Part shown: in pieces, positions 47,818 to 57,097 of the stretch
Layout: the number at the start of each line of letters is the position of its first letter
How positions within the stretch are numbered: the first letter of the stretch is position 1
Translations under genes and position numbers: made by a program
From: Clostridia bacterium
Lineage (GTDB): Bacteria; Bacillota; Clostridia; Christensenellales; Christensenellaceae
DNA length: 64,000 bases
Reading direction: 5' to 3'
NCBI GenBank assembly: GCA_017439085.1
Contig: JAFRTU010000005.1
Location: forward strand, 36,167-100,166
The notes under the pieces: generated by a model
What the model saw: only the letters and a program-made list of their open reading frames with translations
What the model was told of the DNA's origin: nothing
Databases searched by the model: none

Positions 47818-48982
47818 GAACGGAAACGTCCTCGCCCACGGAGCCATAGCAGACAGATATACCATAGGAGGAAGTCTGATAGACGGATTCCAGCATGAGA
47901 GCGTTCCGTTCTTCATAACCGCCCATGCGGTGGACAGCGGAAGGAACGTAATGATGTATGCACTCTCGGATGAGATGTATACGACATATAAGAACAGGAT
48001 GATGACCCAGGCACTGAACTCCATGCAGGACGTGAGATGGAACTCCATCAGGGACTTCATAGAGCCTGAGCTCTTCATGCTTCAGTTTGCCCAGGCGCTC
48101 TCCATGATGCAGCTCTCTTTCGTGGGGGAGAGCCATCTTCCGAGCGTGCTCGGGAGCAATCCCGAGAGAACATACAACGATTTCATGACGGAATACAATG
48201 CGGCTTTCGAGAGAGAGGCTTCCCTCGGGACACCCGTAAAAGCAAACAATATTCTGCTGAGATCCTTCATGAGAAAGTATACCGGCATCTCGAAGACGGG
48301 TGTGAGATGCTCTGTTTTTGCAGGCATGGATTACAACGGGATAGAGTACTATGCCGCAATATCGCCCCTGGCAGCCATAAATCCTCTTGCCGGGCTCTTC
48401 GGCACGATGTCGAGAAACAGGAAGGCGGAGAACAGCTCAAAGAAGCTGGGCGAAGGAGAACCATGTGACTGCATTGACTGGGGCGCAAAATACAAGTTCC
48501 TGCTGGTATGTCCTGAAGAGTTAGAACAGGAGGTATTTCCTGATTTCATGGAGCTGGTCCGGACCTTCCATATGGATAATGCGCTCCGCCAGAGGTTCTA
48601 TAACCTCAAGGCACAGAGGATACAGATGAGGATGCAGGAATCCATGATGTTCCAGAGCATGGCCATCTCCAGCATGCAGGCGCTGCAGGCAAGCCAGCAG
48701 AGACTGGCTCAGACTTTAGCATCAAACAGTGCAGCCATGAGCGACATGATCATGGACAGCTGGAACAAAAAGATGGCCTCCGACAGCCGCATCTCTGCAG
48801 CAAGGAGCGACGCCATAATGGGAGTCAACCACTACACCAACTCCTACGGACAGACATATGATGTGAGCGTGAGCGCGGACCATGTATATCAGAATCAGTA
48901 CGGAGACGTGTACGGAGTATCGGGAAACGCCTTCGATCAGGAACTCCTTAACAAGCTGAACTGGAAAGAACTGGACAAATGA
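47789..48982 (+). CDS. Conserved-looking hypothetical protein
   Basis: 397 residues, no signal peptide or membrane segment. Residues about 40-270 look globular, with a cysteine pair at CDCIDW; the last third is unusual: Met/Gln/Ser-rich (MRMQESMMFQSMAISSMQALQASQQRLAQTLASN) and then Tyr/Asn/Val-rich, ending in YGDVYGVSGNAFDQELL. No known domain. The gene lies between a membrane protein and a zinc ribbon. AGAGGTGG lies seven bases before its ATG. Confidence 0.62.
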   Translation: MNSIKEFRDENGNVLAHGAIADRYTIGGSLIDGFQHESVPFFITAHAVDSGRNVMMYALSDEMYTTYKNRMMTQALNSMQDVRWNSIRDFIEPELFMLQFAQALSMMQLSFVGESHLPSVLGSNPERTYNDFMTEYNAAFEREASLGTPVKANNILLRSFMRKYTGISKTGVRCSVFAGMDYNGIEYYAAISPLAAINPLAGLFGTMSRNRKAENSSKKLGEGEPCDCIDWGAKYKFLLVCPEELEQEVFPDFMELVRTFHMDNALRQRFYNLKAQRIQMRMQESMMFQSMAISSMQALQASQQRLAQTLASNSAAMSDMIMDSWNKKMASDSRISAARSDAIMGVNHYTNSYGQTYDVSVSADHVYQNQYGDVYGVSGNAFDQELLNKLNWKELDK

Positions 48983-48992
48983 GGAGACGGAT

Positions 48993-49217
48993 ATGAGATA
49001 TTTCGATGCGCTTAAGATAATAAAGAACATGAAGACGGAAGATCAGTCTGAACAGGAAGCTCTGAAACTTGCCTTGGAGGCGCTCACGAAAATAGACCCC
49101 GTTGAGCCCTACAGAGGAGAAGGGGACGAGTGCTACTGTCCCACATGTCATGAGATCATTGAGGAGGGATATCCTCTCTGTGACTTCTGTGGGCAGAGGT
49201 TCGAATGGAGAGACTGA
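48993..49217 (+). CDS. Small zinc-ribbon protein
   Basis: 74 residues. A helical first half (ALKIIKNMKTEDQSEQEALKLALEAL) is followed by a zinc ribbon with CPTC and CDFC knuckles separated by eleven residues. Such proteins bind nucleic acid or other proteins. GGAG precedes the ATG, ten bases after the previous stop. Third gene of the 47.1-49.2 kb unit. Exact role unknown. Confidence 0.7.
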   Translation: MRYFDALKIIKNMKTEDQSEQEALKLALEALTKIDPVEPYRGEGDECYCPTCHEIIEEGYPLCDFCGQRFEWRD

Positions 49218-49342
49218 AGGAACGACGGCGTTTCTATTTAAAAATGATAAACATCTTCATTTCATAACGATTTTACATAGTTTTATATTATGGTGCTGTA
49301 GTAAAATATAAAGAGAAGAGATATTACAATTGGAGGGCTTTT

Positions 49343-50923
49343 ATGGTTAATTGGCAGAATCTTGACAAACTCGCATCCTTTAAGGAACTGGCAGTCACTA
49401 AGCCTGCATGTCTCGTTAAGGAGATGACGGGTGAGAACGGAGCTAAGAGGGTCAGGGAATATTCCGTAAAGATGGCAGGAGGACTCGTATACAATTATGC
49501 CGCAAAGGCAGTCAATGACGAGATACTCGGCATACTCGGAAAACTGGCAGAAGAGGCTCAGCTTACTGAGAAATATGAAGAGCTCTATAACGGAGCGGTA
49601 ATAAATACGGGAGAGAAGAGACTCGTTCTCCATCAGCTCTGCAGAGGACAGCTTGGAAAGGATGTCATCGCTGACGGAGTGAACAAGAGCGAGTTCTATA
49701 ACGACCAGCTGAAGAAGATAAACGAGTTCGTAGAGAAGGTGCATAACGGCGAGATCGTGAATGAGAAGGGGGAGAAGTTCACCACTGCAGTACAGATAGG
49801 TATCGGAGGATCCGACCTCGGACCGAGAGCCATCTACATCGCTCTTGAGAACTGGGCAAGAAAGAACGGAAAACTGAAGATGGAGGCCAAGTTCATATCG
49901 AACGTCGATCCCGATGACGCGGCAGCCGTGCTCAATGCAACGGATCTCGAACATGCCATATTCGTGCTCGTGTCCAAATCCGGTGTCACTCTCGAGACCC
50001 TTACGAACGAGATGTTCGTTAAGAACGCCCTCGAGAAGGCAGGACTCGATCCTTCAAAGCACTTCGTGGCAGTCACGAGCGAGACATCTCCTCTTGCAAA
50101 GAACGAGGGATATATGGCAGCATTCTTCATGGACGACTATATCGGAGGAAGGTATTCATCCACTTCCGCAGTCGGAGGATGCATACTGTCACTTGCATTC
50201 GGCCCTGAAGTATTCGCTTGCTTCCTAAAGGGAGCCCATGAGATGGATAAGATGGCAAAGGAGAAGGATCCCCTCAGGAACGCTTCGATGCTCGATGCAC
50301 TTATCGGAGTATATGAGAGGAACGTCCTCGGATATGAATCCACTGCGGTCCTTCCTTATGCGCAGGCACTCGCACGCTTCCCGGCACACCTCCAGCAGCT
50401 GGACATGGAGTCCAACGGAAAATCCGTGAACCGCTTCGGTGAGGCAGTCGACTATGTGACCGGACCCGTGATCTTCGGAGAACCGGGAACCAACGGTCAG
50501 CATTCCTTCTATCAGCTGCTCCATCAGGGAAAGACAGTGATCCCGATGCAGTTCATAGGCTTCAGGAAGTCCCAGCTTGAGACGGATATAGAGATAGAGG
50601 GCAGCACATCCCAGGCAAAGCTCTGCGCAAACGTTGCGGCCCAGATAGTAGGATTCGCATGCGGCAAGGCAGATGAGAACCCGAACAAGAGATTCGACGG
50701 CGGACGCCCATCCTCCATCATAGTCGGAGATGAGCTCACTCCTGCAGCTGTCGGAGCGCTTCTGGCTCATTTCGAGAACAAGGTAATGTTCCAGGGATTC
50801 CTCTGGAACGTCAACAGCTTCGACCAGGAAGGCGTTCAGCTTGGAAAGGTGCTCGCAAAGAGAGTGCTTGCACATGACACTGACGGTGCTCTCAAGGAAT
50901 ACAGTGACCTTCTGAACATCTGA
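49343..50923 (+). CDS. pgi: Glucose-6-phosphate isomerase
   Basis: 526 residues. It interconverts glucose and fructose 6-phosphate in glycolysis. The sugar-phosphate loops (IGIGGSDLGPRA, VSKSGVTLETL), the GEPGTNGQHSFYQLLHQG signature with the catalytic Glu and His, and the C-terminal catalytic-lysine region are all present. The length is that of the longer bacterial PGI form. GGAGGG precedes the ATG. It is a single gene with its own terminator. The SIS fold is shared with the five HxlB-like proteins, but only distantly. Confidence 0.96.
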   Translation: MVNWQNLDKLASFKELAVTKPACLVKEMTGENGAKRVREYSVKMAGGLVYNYAAKAVNDEILGILGKLAEEAQLTEKYEELYNGAVINTGEKRLVLHQLCRGQLGKDVIADGVNKSEFYNDQLKKINEFVEKVHNGEIVNEKGEKFTTAVQIGIGGSDLGPRAIYIALENWARKNGKLKMEAKFISNVDPDDAAAVLNATDLEHAIFVLVSKSGVTLETLTNEMFVKNALEKAGLDPSKHFVAVTSETSPLAKNEGYMAAFFMDDYIGGRYSSTSAVGGCILSLAFGPEVFACFLKGAHEMDKMAKEKDPLRNASMLDALIGVYERNVLGYESTAVLPYAQALARFPAHLQQLDMESNGKSVNRFGEAVDYVTGPVIFGEPGTNGQHSFYQLLHQGKTVIPMQFIGFRKSQLETDIEIEGSTSQAKLCANVAAQIVGFACGKADENPNKRFDGGRPSSIIVGDELTPAAVGALLAHFENKVMFQGFLWNVNSFDQEGVQLGKVLAKRVLAHDTDGALKEYSDLLNI

Positions 50924-50945
50924 TGATCTAGTACAAGAAAACAGG

Positions 50946-50983
50946 ATACCGGGCATACGGAACTGCCGTTGCCCGGTATTTTT
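50946..50983 (+). terminator. Intrinsic terminator after pgi
   Basis: ATACCGGGC (50946-50954) pairs with GCCCGGTAT (50971-50979), with an inner ACGG / CCGT stem, then TTTTT. Confidence 0.88.
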
Positions 50984-51004
50984 ATGCCAAAAACGGTTGA
51001 AATG

Positions 51005-51087
51005 TGCATAAAATCACTGAAAAACTCGAAAAATATAGAATAAATATGCAGAAAAGTATTGATTTCGTGCATATTTATTGATATCAT
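51005..51087 (+). promoter_or_regulatory. Promoter with ArgR-like boxes before the second M14 gene
   Basis: TTGATT (51059-51064), a 17-base spacer, and TATCAT (51082-51087). AATAAATATGCA (51039-51050) is an exact inverse of TGCATATTTATT (51068-51079), which lies inside the spacer; GTGCATAAAATCAC lies at 51005-51018. These match the ARG-box core closely. Binding at the spacer would block transcription. Confidence 0.55.
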
Positions 51088-51118
51088 ATCTTTGACCAAA
51101 TCATGAAAAGAGGCAGAT

Positions 51119-52801
51119 ATGAAAACTACATTCAAGTATGATCATTATTTTGATTACGAAGAGATAAAGAGCAACCTCGAGTTCTTCGAGGAGAAGTATC
51201 CGGGACTCATCGTAAAGGAAGTCAACTGTGTGACGGAAGAGGGGAGGAACCAGTATGCCGTGACTCTCACAAACAAGGAGACAGGTGACGCCCTTTCCAA
51301 GCCGGGCTGGTACCTCGATGGGAACATCCATGCAGGAGAGATAACCGCATCCATGTGTGCCATGCACACCATAGACTATCTTCTCACCAACTATGCCACC
51401 GACAAGATGGCAAAGAAGATACTGGACGAATACACTGTATACGTGATCCCGAGAGTCACTCCCGACGGAGCCGAGACATATCTCAAGACACCGTATTCGC
51501 TGAGATCCGTGAACAGGAGCTATCTCCCCGAGAACGGCGGCATAGTGCCTGAGGACATGGATGACGACGGAGTGATCAGGATGATGAGGATAAAGACTCC
51601 GTACGGAGCCTGGAAGATAGATCCCCTTAACAAGGACCATATGGTCAAGAGGAGCCCGAGTGACATTGAAGGCGACTTCTACGATATATATAAGGAAGGA
51701 TATATGGAGGAATTCGACGGAGACGAGAACCTGAAGGAGAAGAAAGCCGACTGGGGACTCGACTTCAACAGAAACTTCCCGTACGGGTGGTTTGCAGATC
51801 ACCGTCAGAAGGGTGCCGGAAAGTATCCTCTGAGCAACATAGAAACAAAAGCGATAGCTGATTTCGTACTTGCACATCCTAATATCGGAGGTGCAGCAAT
51901 AGGGCATACGAGCGGAGGACTCCTGCTCTCGCCTCCCGGGACCAGACCCGAATCCAGTATCTCTCCAAAGGATGCGGAGAGCTTCCATCAGATAGCCGAT
52001 ATGGGGAAGGAGGAACTCGGATACGTTCCGATCAACATATTCGACAGCTTCATGTCGGATCAGAGCCACTATGACAGCGGAGCTCTCGACGACTGGATGT
52101 ACCAGACCCAGGGCATCATAGCCTATACGGTGGAGTTCTGGAACCTTGCCGGAAAGGCCGGAGTACCCGTGGAGTGGGGACAGAAGAAGGCTCCGAGATA
52201 TGAGAAGACCATAGAGAGGTTCAACGCCTGCATGGCATGGATAAAGGAGCATGCTCCGAGATACTATTCCGACTGGAAAGAGTTCGATCATCCGACCTTC
52301 GGAAAGGTGGAGATAGGAGGTTTCAACTTCAAGAGGACGCTACAGAATCCTCCTGAGGAATTCCTGCTCCCTGAGTGCGAGAACGATACAAAGTTCAACA
52401 TGCGCTTTGTGCTTGCAATGCCTAAGCTCACGATAGAAGAAGTAAAGACAGAGGAAGTGGCTGACGGAGTGTTCAAGGTGGAGACGATCGTAGGCAACCT
52501 CGGATATCTGCCGACCAACATAAGCGATGAGGCCGTCACCATAAAGGTGGACAAGCCGGTAAAGGTCTCTGTTTCGGGTGCAGAAGTTATCTCCGGAAAG
52601 GATACCGAGAGCATAGGAAACCTCTCAGGATTCGGAAGGACTGAGACGGGAGTATTCTTCTACGGAAACATCTCCACGAATGCCAATGCGAAGGCGAAAA
52701 AGAAACTGTCCTGGATAGTGAAGGGAAATATCGGAGACGAGATCACCGTAACTGCCTGCTCAGAGAAGGCGGGAACGGTCTCAAAGACCATAGTATTATG
52801 A
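51119..52801 (+). CDS. M14-family zinc carboxypeptidase (second copy)
   Basis: 560 residues, no signal peptide. Metal ligands are H71 and E74 in HAGE, with a third His in AAIGHTSGG and the catalytic Glu in TVEFWN. The substrate-binding LDFNRNFP block is present. The C-terminal 150 residues look like a beta-sandwich, as in the copy at 11286. The two proteins share the whole layout but differ widely in sequence. AAAAGAGG precedes the ATG. Likely under arginine-repressor control through the upstream boxes, which fits a peptide-scavenging role. Confidence 0.88.
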   Translation: MKTTFKYDHYFDYEEIKSNLEFFEEKYPGLIVKEVNCVTEEGRNQYAVTLTNKETGDALSKPGWYLDGNIHAGEITASMCAMHTIDYLLTNYATDKMAKKILDEYTVYVIPRVTPDGAETYLKTPYSLRSVNRSYLPENGGIVPEDMDDDGVIRMMRIKTPYGAWKIDPLNKDHMVKRSPSDIEGDFYDIYKEGYMEEFDGDENLKEKKADWGLDFNRNFPYGWFADHRQKGAGKYPLSNIETKAIADFVLAHPNIGGAAIGHTSGGLLLSPPGTRPESSISPKDAESFHQIADMGKEELGYVPINIFDSFMSDQSHYDSGALDDWMYQTQGIIAYTVEFWNLAGKAGVPVEWGQKKAPRYEKTIERFNACMAWIKEHAPRYYSDWKEFDHPTFGKVEIGGFNFKRTLQNPPEEFLLPECENDTKFNMRFVLAMPKLTIEEVKTEEVADGVFKVETIVGNLGYLPTNISDEAVTIKVDKPVKVSVSGAEVISGKDTESIGNLSGFGRTETGVFFYGNISTNANAKAKKKLSWIVKGNIGDEITVTACSEKAGTVSKTIVL

Positions 52802-52833
52802 TGCATACAACTTGAATACCTGTATGTTTTTGC

Positions 52834-52866
52834 AAATAAAAGACGCACCTGCATGAGCAGGTGTGT
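52834..52866 (-). terminator. Intrinsic terminator of fucO
   Basis: ACGCACCTGC (52843-52852) pairs with GCAGGTGTGT (52857-52866) with G:T ends. Read on the minus strand, CTTTTATTT follows. Confidence 0.75.
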
Positions 52867-52888
52867 TCTCTTCTATCTGGTTCAGTTT

Positions 52889-54034
52889 TTACATGAGCTT
52901 TCTGAACATAGCCTCGAAATCCTCGAGGGTAGCATGACGCGGATTTCCCGGTGCACATGCGTCAGCTGCAGCTGATTCGCAGAGGAACGGGAGATCTTCT
53001 TCCCTGAGCTTTTCGAGCTTGGTCGGGATTCCGACATCGACGGAGAGCTGCTGTACTGCATCTATTGCAGCCTTGCGGTAGGTCTCCTGATCCATTCCTT
53101 CCGTGTCTACTCCGAATGCTTCTGCGATAGCCTTATACTTCTCGCCGGTGAACTCCTTGTTGAATTCCATGACTATAGGAAGCATCATTGCGCAGGCGAC
53201 TCCGTGAGGAGTGTCATACACTGCTCCGAGCGTATGTGCCATGGAGTGTGCTATTCCGAGTCCCACGTTTGAATATGCCATAGCCGTCACATACTGAGCG
53301 AGGGCCATGCCTTCCCTTCCGTCAGGGTCGTTGGCATATGCAGCGCGGAGGTTCTTGGCTATGAGCTGTATGGACTCGAGATTCAGACAGTCACTGAGTT
53401 CCCATGCCGCAGCGGTGGTATATCCCTCTATGGCGTGGGTGAGAGCATCCATTCCCGTGGAGGCTGTGAGTCCCTTCGGCATTGAGGACATCATGTCAGG
53501 GTCTACGACTGCGATGTCGGGGATGTCGTTAGGGTCTACGCAGACGAATTTACGTTTCTTTTCTACGTCAGTGATGACATAGTTGATCGTGGATTCAGCT
53601 CCTGTTCCGCCCGTGGTCGGGACTGCAATGGTGAATACCGTACGATGCTTTGTGGGAGCGACTCCCTCAAGGGAACGGACATCATAGTATTCGGGGTTGT
53701 TCACTATGATGCCAATGCCTTTTCCGGTATCCATGGAGGATCCGCCGCCTATCGTGATCATGAAGTCAGCTCCGGACTTGCGGTAAGCGTCTACTCCGTG
53801 CTGTACGTTCTCGATGGTCGGGTTAGGCTTGATGTCTGAATAGAGTTCATAGGGGATACCGTTCTCTTCGAGAAGATCGGTAACATGCTTTGTGACACCG
53901 AATTTTACAAGATCGGGGTCGGAAGCCACGAATGCCTTTTTGAGGCCTCTTGAAGCTATGATCCCGGGGATCTCCTTTATGGCTCCGTGTCCGTGATATG
54001 ATATTCCGTTCAATACAAAACGATTGACTGCCAT
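52889..54034 (-). CDS. fucO: Lactaldehyde reductase (iron alcohol dehydrogenase)
   Basis: 381 residues. Reduces lactaldehyde to 1,2-propanediol with NADH, recycling NAD during anaerobic use of fucose or rhamnose. The FucO-like start NRFVLNGISYHGHGAI, the NAD loop IGGGSSMDTGKG, and iron ligands in DALTHAIEGY and GIAHSMAHTLGAVYDTPHG are present. Length is exact for the family. Start with GGAG upstream. No fucose or rhamnose genes lie beside it, so another aldehyde is possible. Confidence 0.88.
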   Translation of the reverse strand: MAVNRFVLNGISYHGHGAIKEIPGIIASRGLKKAFVASDPDLVKFGVTKHVTDLLEENGIPYELYSDIKPNPTIENVQHGVDAYRKSGADFMITIGGGSSMDTGKGIGIIVNNPEYYDVRSLEGVAPTKHRTVFTIAVPTTGGTGAESTINYVITDVEKKRKFVCVDPNDIPDIAVVDPDMMSSMPKGLTASTGMDALTHAIEGYTTAAAWELSDCLNLESIQLIAKNLRAAYANDPDGREGMALAQYVTAMAYSNVGLGIAHSMAHTLGAVYDTPHGVACAMMLPIVMEFNKEFTGEKYKAIAEAFGVDTEGMDQETYRKAAIDAVQQLSVDVGIPTKLEKLREEDLPFLCESAAADACAPGNPRHATLEDFEAMFRKLM

Positions 54035-54181
54035 GTTGTTTCTCCTTTACATATTGAATTATTGTTATAATACCATTTTCCAGTATGGTTTTTCTATCAT
54101 AAAACAAAGGATGATTTAGACAGTAAAGATCACAGGTGATAGAATTGAGATTACCACATCATCCGGAACAGGAGAAAACTC

Positions 54182-55072
54182 ATGAAGACAGTGAGGACGA
54201 TCATCGGGATACTTGTAGCTGTGGCACTGCTCGCAGTGGCAGGCTTTTTCGGGTACTCTCAGCTCGTAGAGAAGGGGATAATACATATAAAACCTGGAGA
54301 GACAACGTCAAAAGAAAATGTGATAACGGAAGACTTTCGGGGGATCATCATAACAGCTGACGTTTCCAGAGTGACCGTATGCCCGTCGGAAGATGGAAAA
54401 GTGAGACTTGAGTTCACGGGGAACAGGAGCATAACCCATGAATACCGTTTTGAATTTGATGGTGAGGAAAAAGAACAGAACCTGATCATAGAGGAGAAAG
54501 ACAACAGGTCGTGGATAGACAGGATGCTCCCCGTAGCGGAAAGCCTGGAGATAAAGCTCTTTTTGCCTGAGACCCACCCTGAGGGTCCGGAAGAAAACTA
54601 CGGAAAACTGAAGATCAACGCAAAAACGGGAAACTGCAGCGTAAAGAGCGTTCCGATCGAATGGACCGAGGTGTCCACTTTTTCAGGGAACATCGAGATC
54701 AGTTCCGTAACCTGTCGCGGGCCCGTCGGTGCCAATTCGGAATCCGGAAACCTGAAAATGTCGGATATCAGGGCTCAGGACTGCGGGGCAAACACTTCAA
54801 GCGGTAATATAGAGATCAGGAACGTGATTGCAGAGTGGGGAGGATTCCTGATAATAACGGAATCGGGAAACGTCACATTTGAGGATTGCGACTCTAAGCT
54901 TGAATCGTATCTGAGGACGCAATCCGGAAATGTGAGAGGAACTCTCCTCTCGGGCAAACAGTTCGTCACCAATACGGCCATAGGAAAGATACAGGTCCCT
55001 GAATCCGAAGGTACCGTGGAGTTCATGATAGAGACCACTACGGGGAACATAGTCATAGAGGTGAAGAAATGA
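54182..55072 (+). CDS. DUF4097-type membrane-anchored beta-helix protein
   Basis: 296 residues: one N-terminal membrane helix (TIIGILVAVALLAVAGFFGY), then an extracytoplasmic domain with repeated TxSGNI/V steps (TFSGNIEI, SESGNLKM, TSSGNIEI, TESGNVTF, TQSGNVRG, TTTGNIVI), each about 20 residues. This is the rung pattern of DUF4097 (putative adhesin) proteins. These often accompany envelope stress regulators. ATG preceded by GGAGAAAA. The next gene overlaps by four bases. Function unknown. Confidence 0.8.
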   Translation: MKTVRTIIGILVAVALLAVAGFFGYSQLVEKGIIHIKPGETTSKENVITEDFRGIIITADVSRVTVCPSEDGKVRLEFTGNRSITHEYRFEFDGEEKEQNLIIEEKDNRSWIDRMLPVAESLEIKLFLPETHPEGPEENYGKLKINAKTGNCSVKSVPIEWTEVSTFSGNIEISSVTCRGPVGANSESGNLKMSDIRAQDCGANTSSGNIEIRNVIAEWGGFLIITESGNVTFEDCDSKLESYLRTQSGNVRGTLLSGKQFVTNTAIGKIQVPESEGTVEFMIETTTGNIVIEVKK

Positions 55073-55392
55073 AGAGCGGCAAGACAATATCAGCCATACT
55101 GATAGTCATCAATATCATCGGTATCATCTGCATGATCTTTTTCATGGGCATGCTTTTTTCGGGAGATACGACAGTAAAGAATCCGGATTCCATGATCCCC
55201 TTTCAGACCTGGGAAGCAGGAGGAACTGTGCTGATGATAGGTCTTGTTCCTCTTGCAGTAGCAAATACACTGGCTTTTACCTTTGCTCTTAAAGAAGAGG
55301 TGACAGGATGGAAGAGATACCTGTTTTTCCTGCCTGTGTTCCTCTGCTTCCTGAGCGTGGTCTTCTATATCATCAAATCTTTTACGCTGTGA
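55069..55392 (+). CDS. Small three-TM protein
   Basis: 107 residues with three membrane helices (about 8-30, 47-72 and 83-105) and short polar loops. No recognisable family. Its ATGA overlap with the DUF4097-type gene shows the two are translated together, so it may be a membrane partner. A promoter and tRNA-Ala follow directly. Confidence 0.65.
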   Translation: MKSGKTISAILIVINIIGIICMIFFMGMLFSGDTTVKNPDSMIPFQTWEAGGTVLMIGLVPLAVANTLAFTFALKEEVTGWKRYLFFLPVFLCFLSVVFYIIKSFTL

Positions 55393-55418
55393 CAATCAAG
55401 AGACCGATATGATATAAT
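55389..55418 (+). promoter_or_regulatory. Promoter of tRNA-Ala
   Basis: GTGACA (55389-55394), 18-base spacer, TATAAT (55413-55418), 24 bases before the tRNA. Overlaps the end of the preceding gene. Confidence 0.65.
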
Positions 55419-55442
55419 CTATCTTGCTTATGATACATGGAT

Positions 55443-55519
55443 GGGGCATTGGCGCAGTCGGCTAGCGCGCCACACTGGCAGTGTGGAGGTCACGAGTTCG
55501 AATCTCGTATGCTCCACCA
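55443..55519 (+). tRNA. tRNA-Ala (GGC)
   Basis: 77 nt including CCA. The acceptor stem GGGGCAT pairs with ATGCTCC (one G:T), the anticodon stem CCACA with TGTGG, and the anticodon GGC is at 55477-55479. The T-arm CGAG-TTCGAAT-CTCG is regular. Reads GCC/GCU alanine codons. Single tRNA, outside any rRNA operon. Confidence 0.96.
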
Positions 55520-55581
55520 TTTTTATATGACCATTCAGGTATCATGTTTGATACTTGAGTACGACGGTAAAAAGGGGAAAT

Positions 55582-56352
55582 ATGGATTTCAGCTTCTCAA
55601 AGGCTCCGGATATGTACGGGGCATTTCACATATCCATTCTGGCGGCATTTCTCGTAACAGACGTGCTGCTTTTCCTGTTCCTGAAAAAGAAGCCCGAGAA
55701 GACATTGAGGAAAGCGATACATGTGATGGGGATGATCATGATCGTGCTGGAGATATGGAAGCAATGGTTCATATTCACATACATATATGAGAGGTATACT
55801 ATGTGGTTCTTCCCATGGCAGCTTTGCTCTATGGCAATGTATCTGTCATCCCTGCTTCCTTTCCTCAAAGGGAAGACAGAGGAGGCATCACTTGTTTTTC
55901 TGTCCACTTTTTCACTGTTTGCAGCCGTAATGGCTCTTCTGGTGCCAAGCGATATGCTGAGAAAACAGGTGCTTTTCACACTGCACGGCTTCATATATCA
56001 CGAGATAATGATAGCGGAGTCATTGTGTGCCATGATTATTGTGTCAAGAAGGAAAGAATACAGATTCAGACCCTCGGTGGTAATGTTCCTCATAATGGCT
56101 GTTATAGCCGAAGTCATAAACGTGATAGGGCATTTTTTAATGAGGAACATAAACCGCGAACCGGACATGTTCTTCATAACGCCTTTCTACAAGACCGACC
56201 AGCCTGTATTCGACTATATAGCCGAAAAGCTGGGAATCATCCCTGAGATAATCATATATCTCGCACTCATTGTACTGGCGGCATTCCTGATATATGCCGC
56301 GGTAAGGCGTTTTATAAAAGCGGAGGAGGCAAACGAAAACGGGACTGTGTGA
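55582..56352 (+). CDS. YwaF-like integral membrane protein (TIGR02206 type)
   Basis: 256 residues from the ATG at 55582, with AAAGGGGA nine bases upstream. About seven membrane helices. AFHISILAAFL near the start, RYTMWFFPWQLCSMAMYLSSLLPF in the third to fourth helices, and a conserved His in LHGFIYHEIM fit the YwaF/TMEM164-like family. No function is known for bacterial members. The final codons already form the left arm of its terminator. Confidence 0.75.
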   Translation: MDFSFSKAPDMYGAFHISILAAFLVTDVLLFLFLKKKPEKTLRKAIHVMGMIMIVLEIWKQWFIFTYIYERYTMWFFPWQLCSMAMYLSSLLPFLKGKTEEASLVFLSTFSLFAAVMALLVPSDMLRKQVLFTLHGFIYHEIMIAESLCAMIIVSRRKEYRFRPSVVMFLIMAVIAEVINVIGHFLMRNINREPDMFFITPFYKTDQPVFDYIAEKLGIIPEIIIYLALIVLAAFLIYAAVRRFIKAEEANENGTV

Positions 56353-56368
56353 AACAGTCTCGTTTTCA
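56335..56368. terminator. Terminator overlapping the end of the YwaF-like gene
   Basis: GAAAACGGGACTGT (56335-56348) pairs with ACAGTCTCGTTTTC (56354-56367) with one G:T. Works in both directions between convergent genes. Confidence 0.75.
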
Positions 56369-56382
56369 TATGAGGGATAATA

Positions 56383-57096
56383 TTACTGGTATCTGTACGG
56401 AAGCTCCAGATGACATCCCTCAAGCAGATCCCTGTCTCTCATTATCCTTTCGGTTAGATCATAGCCCCTTATCTCTCCGTCATAGAGGAGTATGCTCTTC
56501 TCACAGGTATCACATATGAAGTCAAGGTCATGGGACGCTATGAGCTTCGTCTGGGGAAGGGATACTATGACGTCCTGTATCTTCCTTCTGTTATACGGGT
56601 CCAGCATCGAGGTAGGCTCATCCATTATGAGTATGGATGGTTCCATGGTTAGTATAGTGGCTATGGACGCCATCTTCTTCTCACCGCCGGAGAGCTTGTG
56701 ATTGTATGCTTCCTTCAGGTGGCTTATCGACAGCCTTTCCAGTATCGCGTCTATCCTTCTTTCGGTCTCTTCCTTATCCATCCCGTAATTCTTCGGACCG
56801 AATGCCATATCATCCACTACCCTCGGCATGAACATCTGATTGTCGGAGTTCTGCATCACGTAGCCGATCTTCTTTCTGATCTCGGGGAGGGTCTTTTTAG
56901 TGACCTCGGTCCCGTCCACGGTAATCTTTCCGGAAAAGTCCAGGAAACCCAGCACCGACCTTATGAGAGTCGATTTTCCCGCTCCGTTCGCGCCTATGAG
57001 ACCCACGGAAGCATTGTCGTCTATCTCGAAGGAGATATCCTTTAGGATCTGTCTTTTCCCGTCGTAGCTGAAGCCTACGTTTTCGAATCTGATCAT
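56383..57096 (-). CDS. cbiO: Nickel/cobalt ECF transporter ATPase
   Basis: 237 residues. Walker A GANGAGKST, signature LSGGEKK, Walker B ILIMDEPTSMLD with catalytic Glu, and switch His in ASHDLDFICDTC. The length and the Q-loop context (KIGYVMQNSDNQMF) are of CbiO/NikO ATPases. It energises the importer made by the genes upstream. One base separates it from cbiQ. Only one ATPase gene is present, so it would work as a homodimer. Confidence 0.92.
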   Translation of the reverse strand: MIRFENVGFSYDGKRQILKDISFEIDDNASVGLIGANGAGKSTLIRSVLGFLDFSGKITVDGTEVTKKTLPEIRKKIGYVMQNSDNQMFMPRVVDDMAFGPKNYGMDKEETERRIDAILERLSISHLKEAYNHKLSGGEKKMASIATILTMEPSILIMDEPTSMLDPYNRRKIQDVIVSLPQTKLIASHDLDFICDTCEKSILLYDGEIRGYDLTERIMRDRDLLEGCHLELPYRYQ

Positions 57097-57097
57097 T

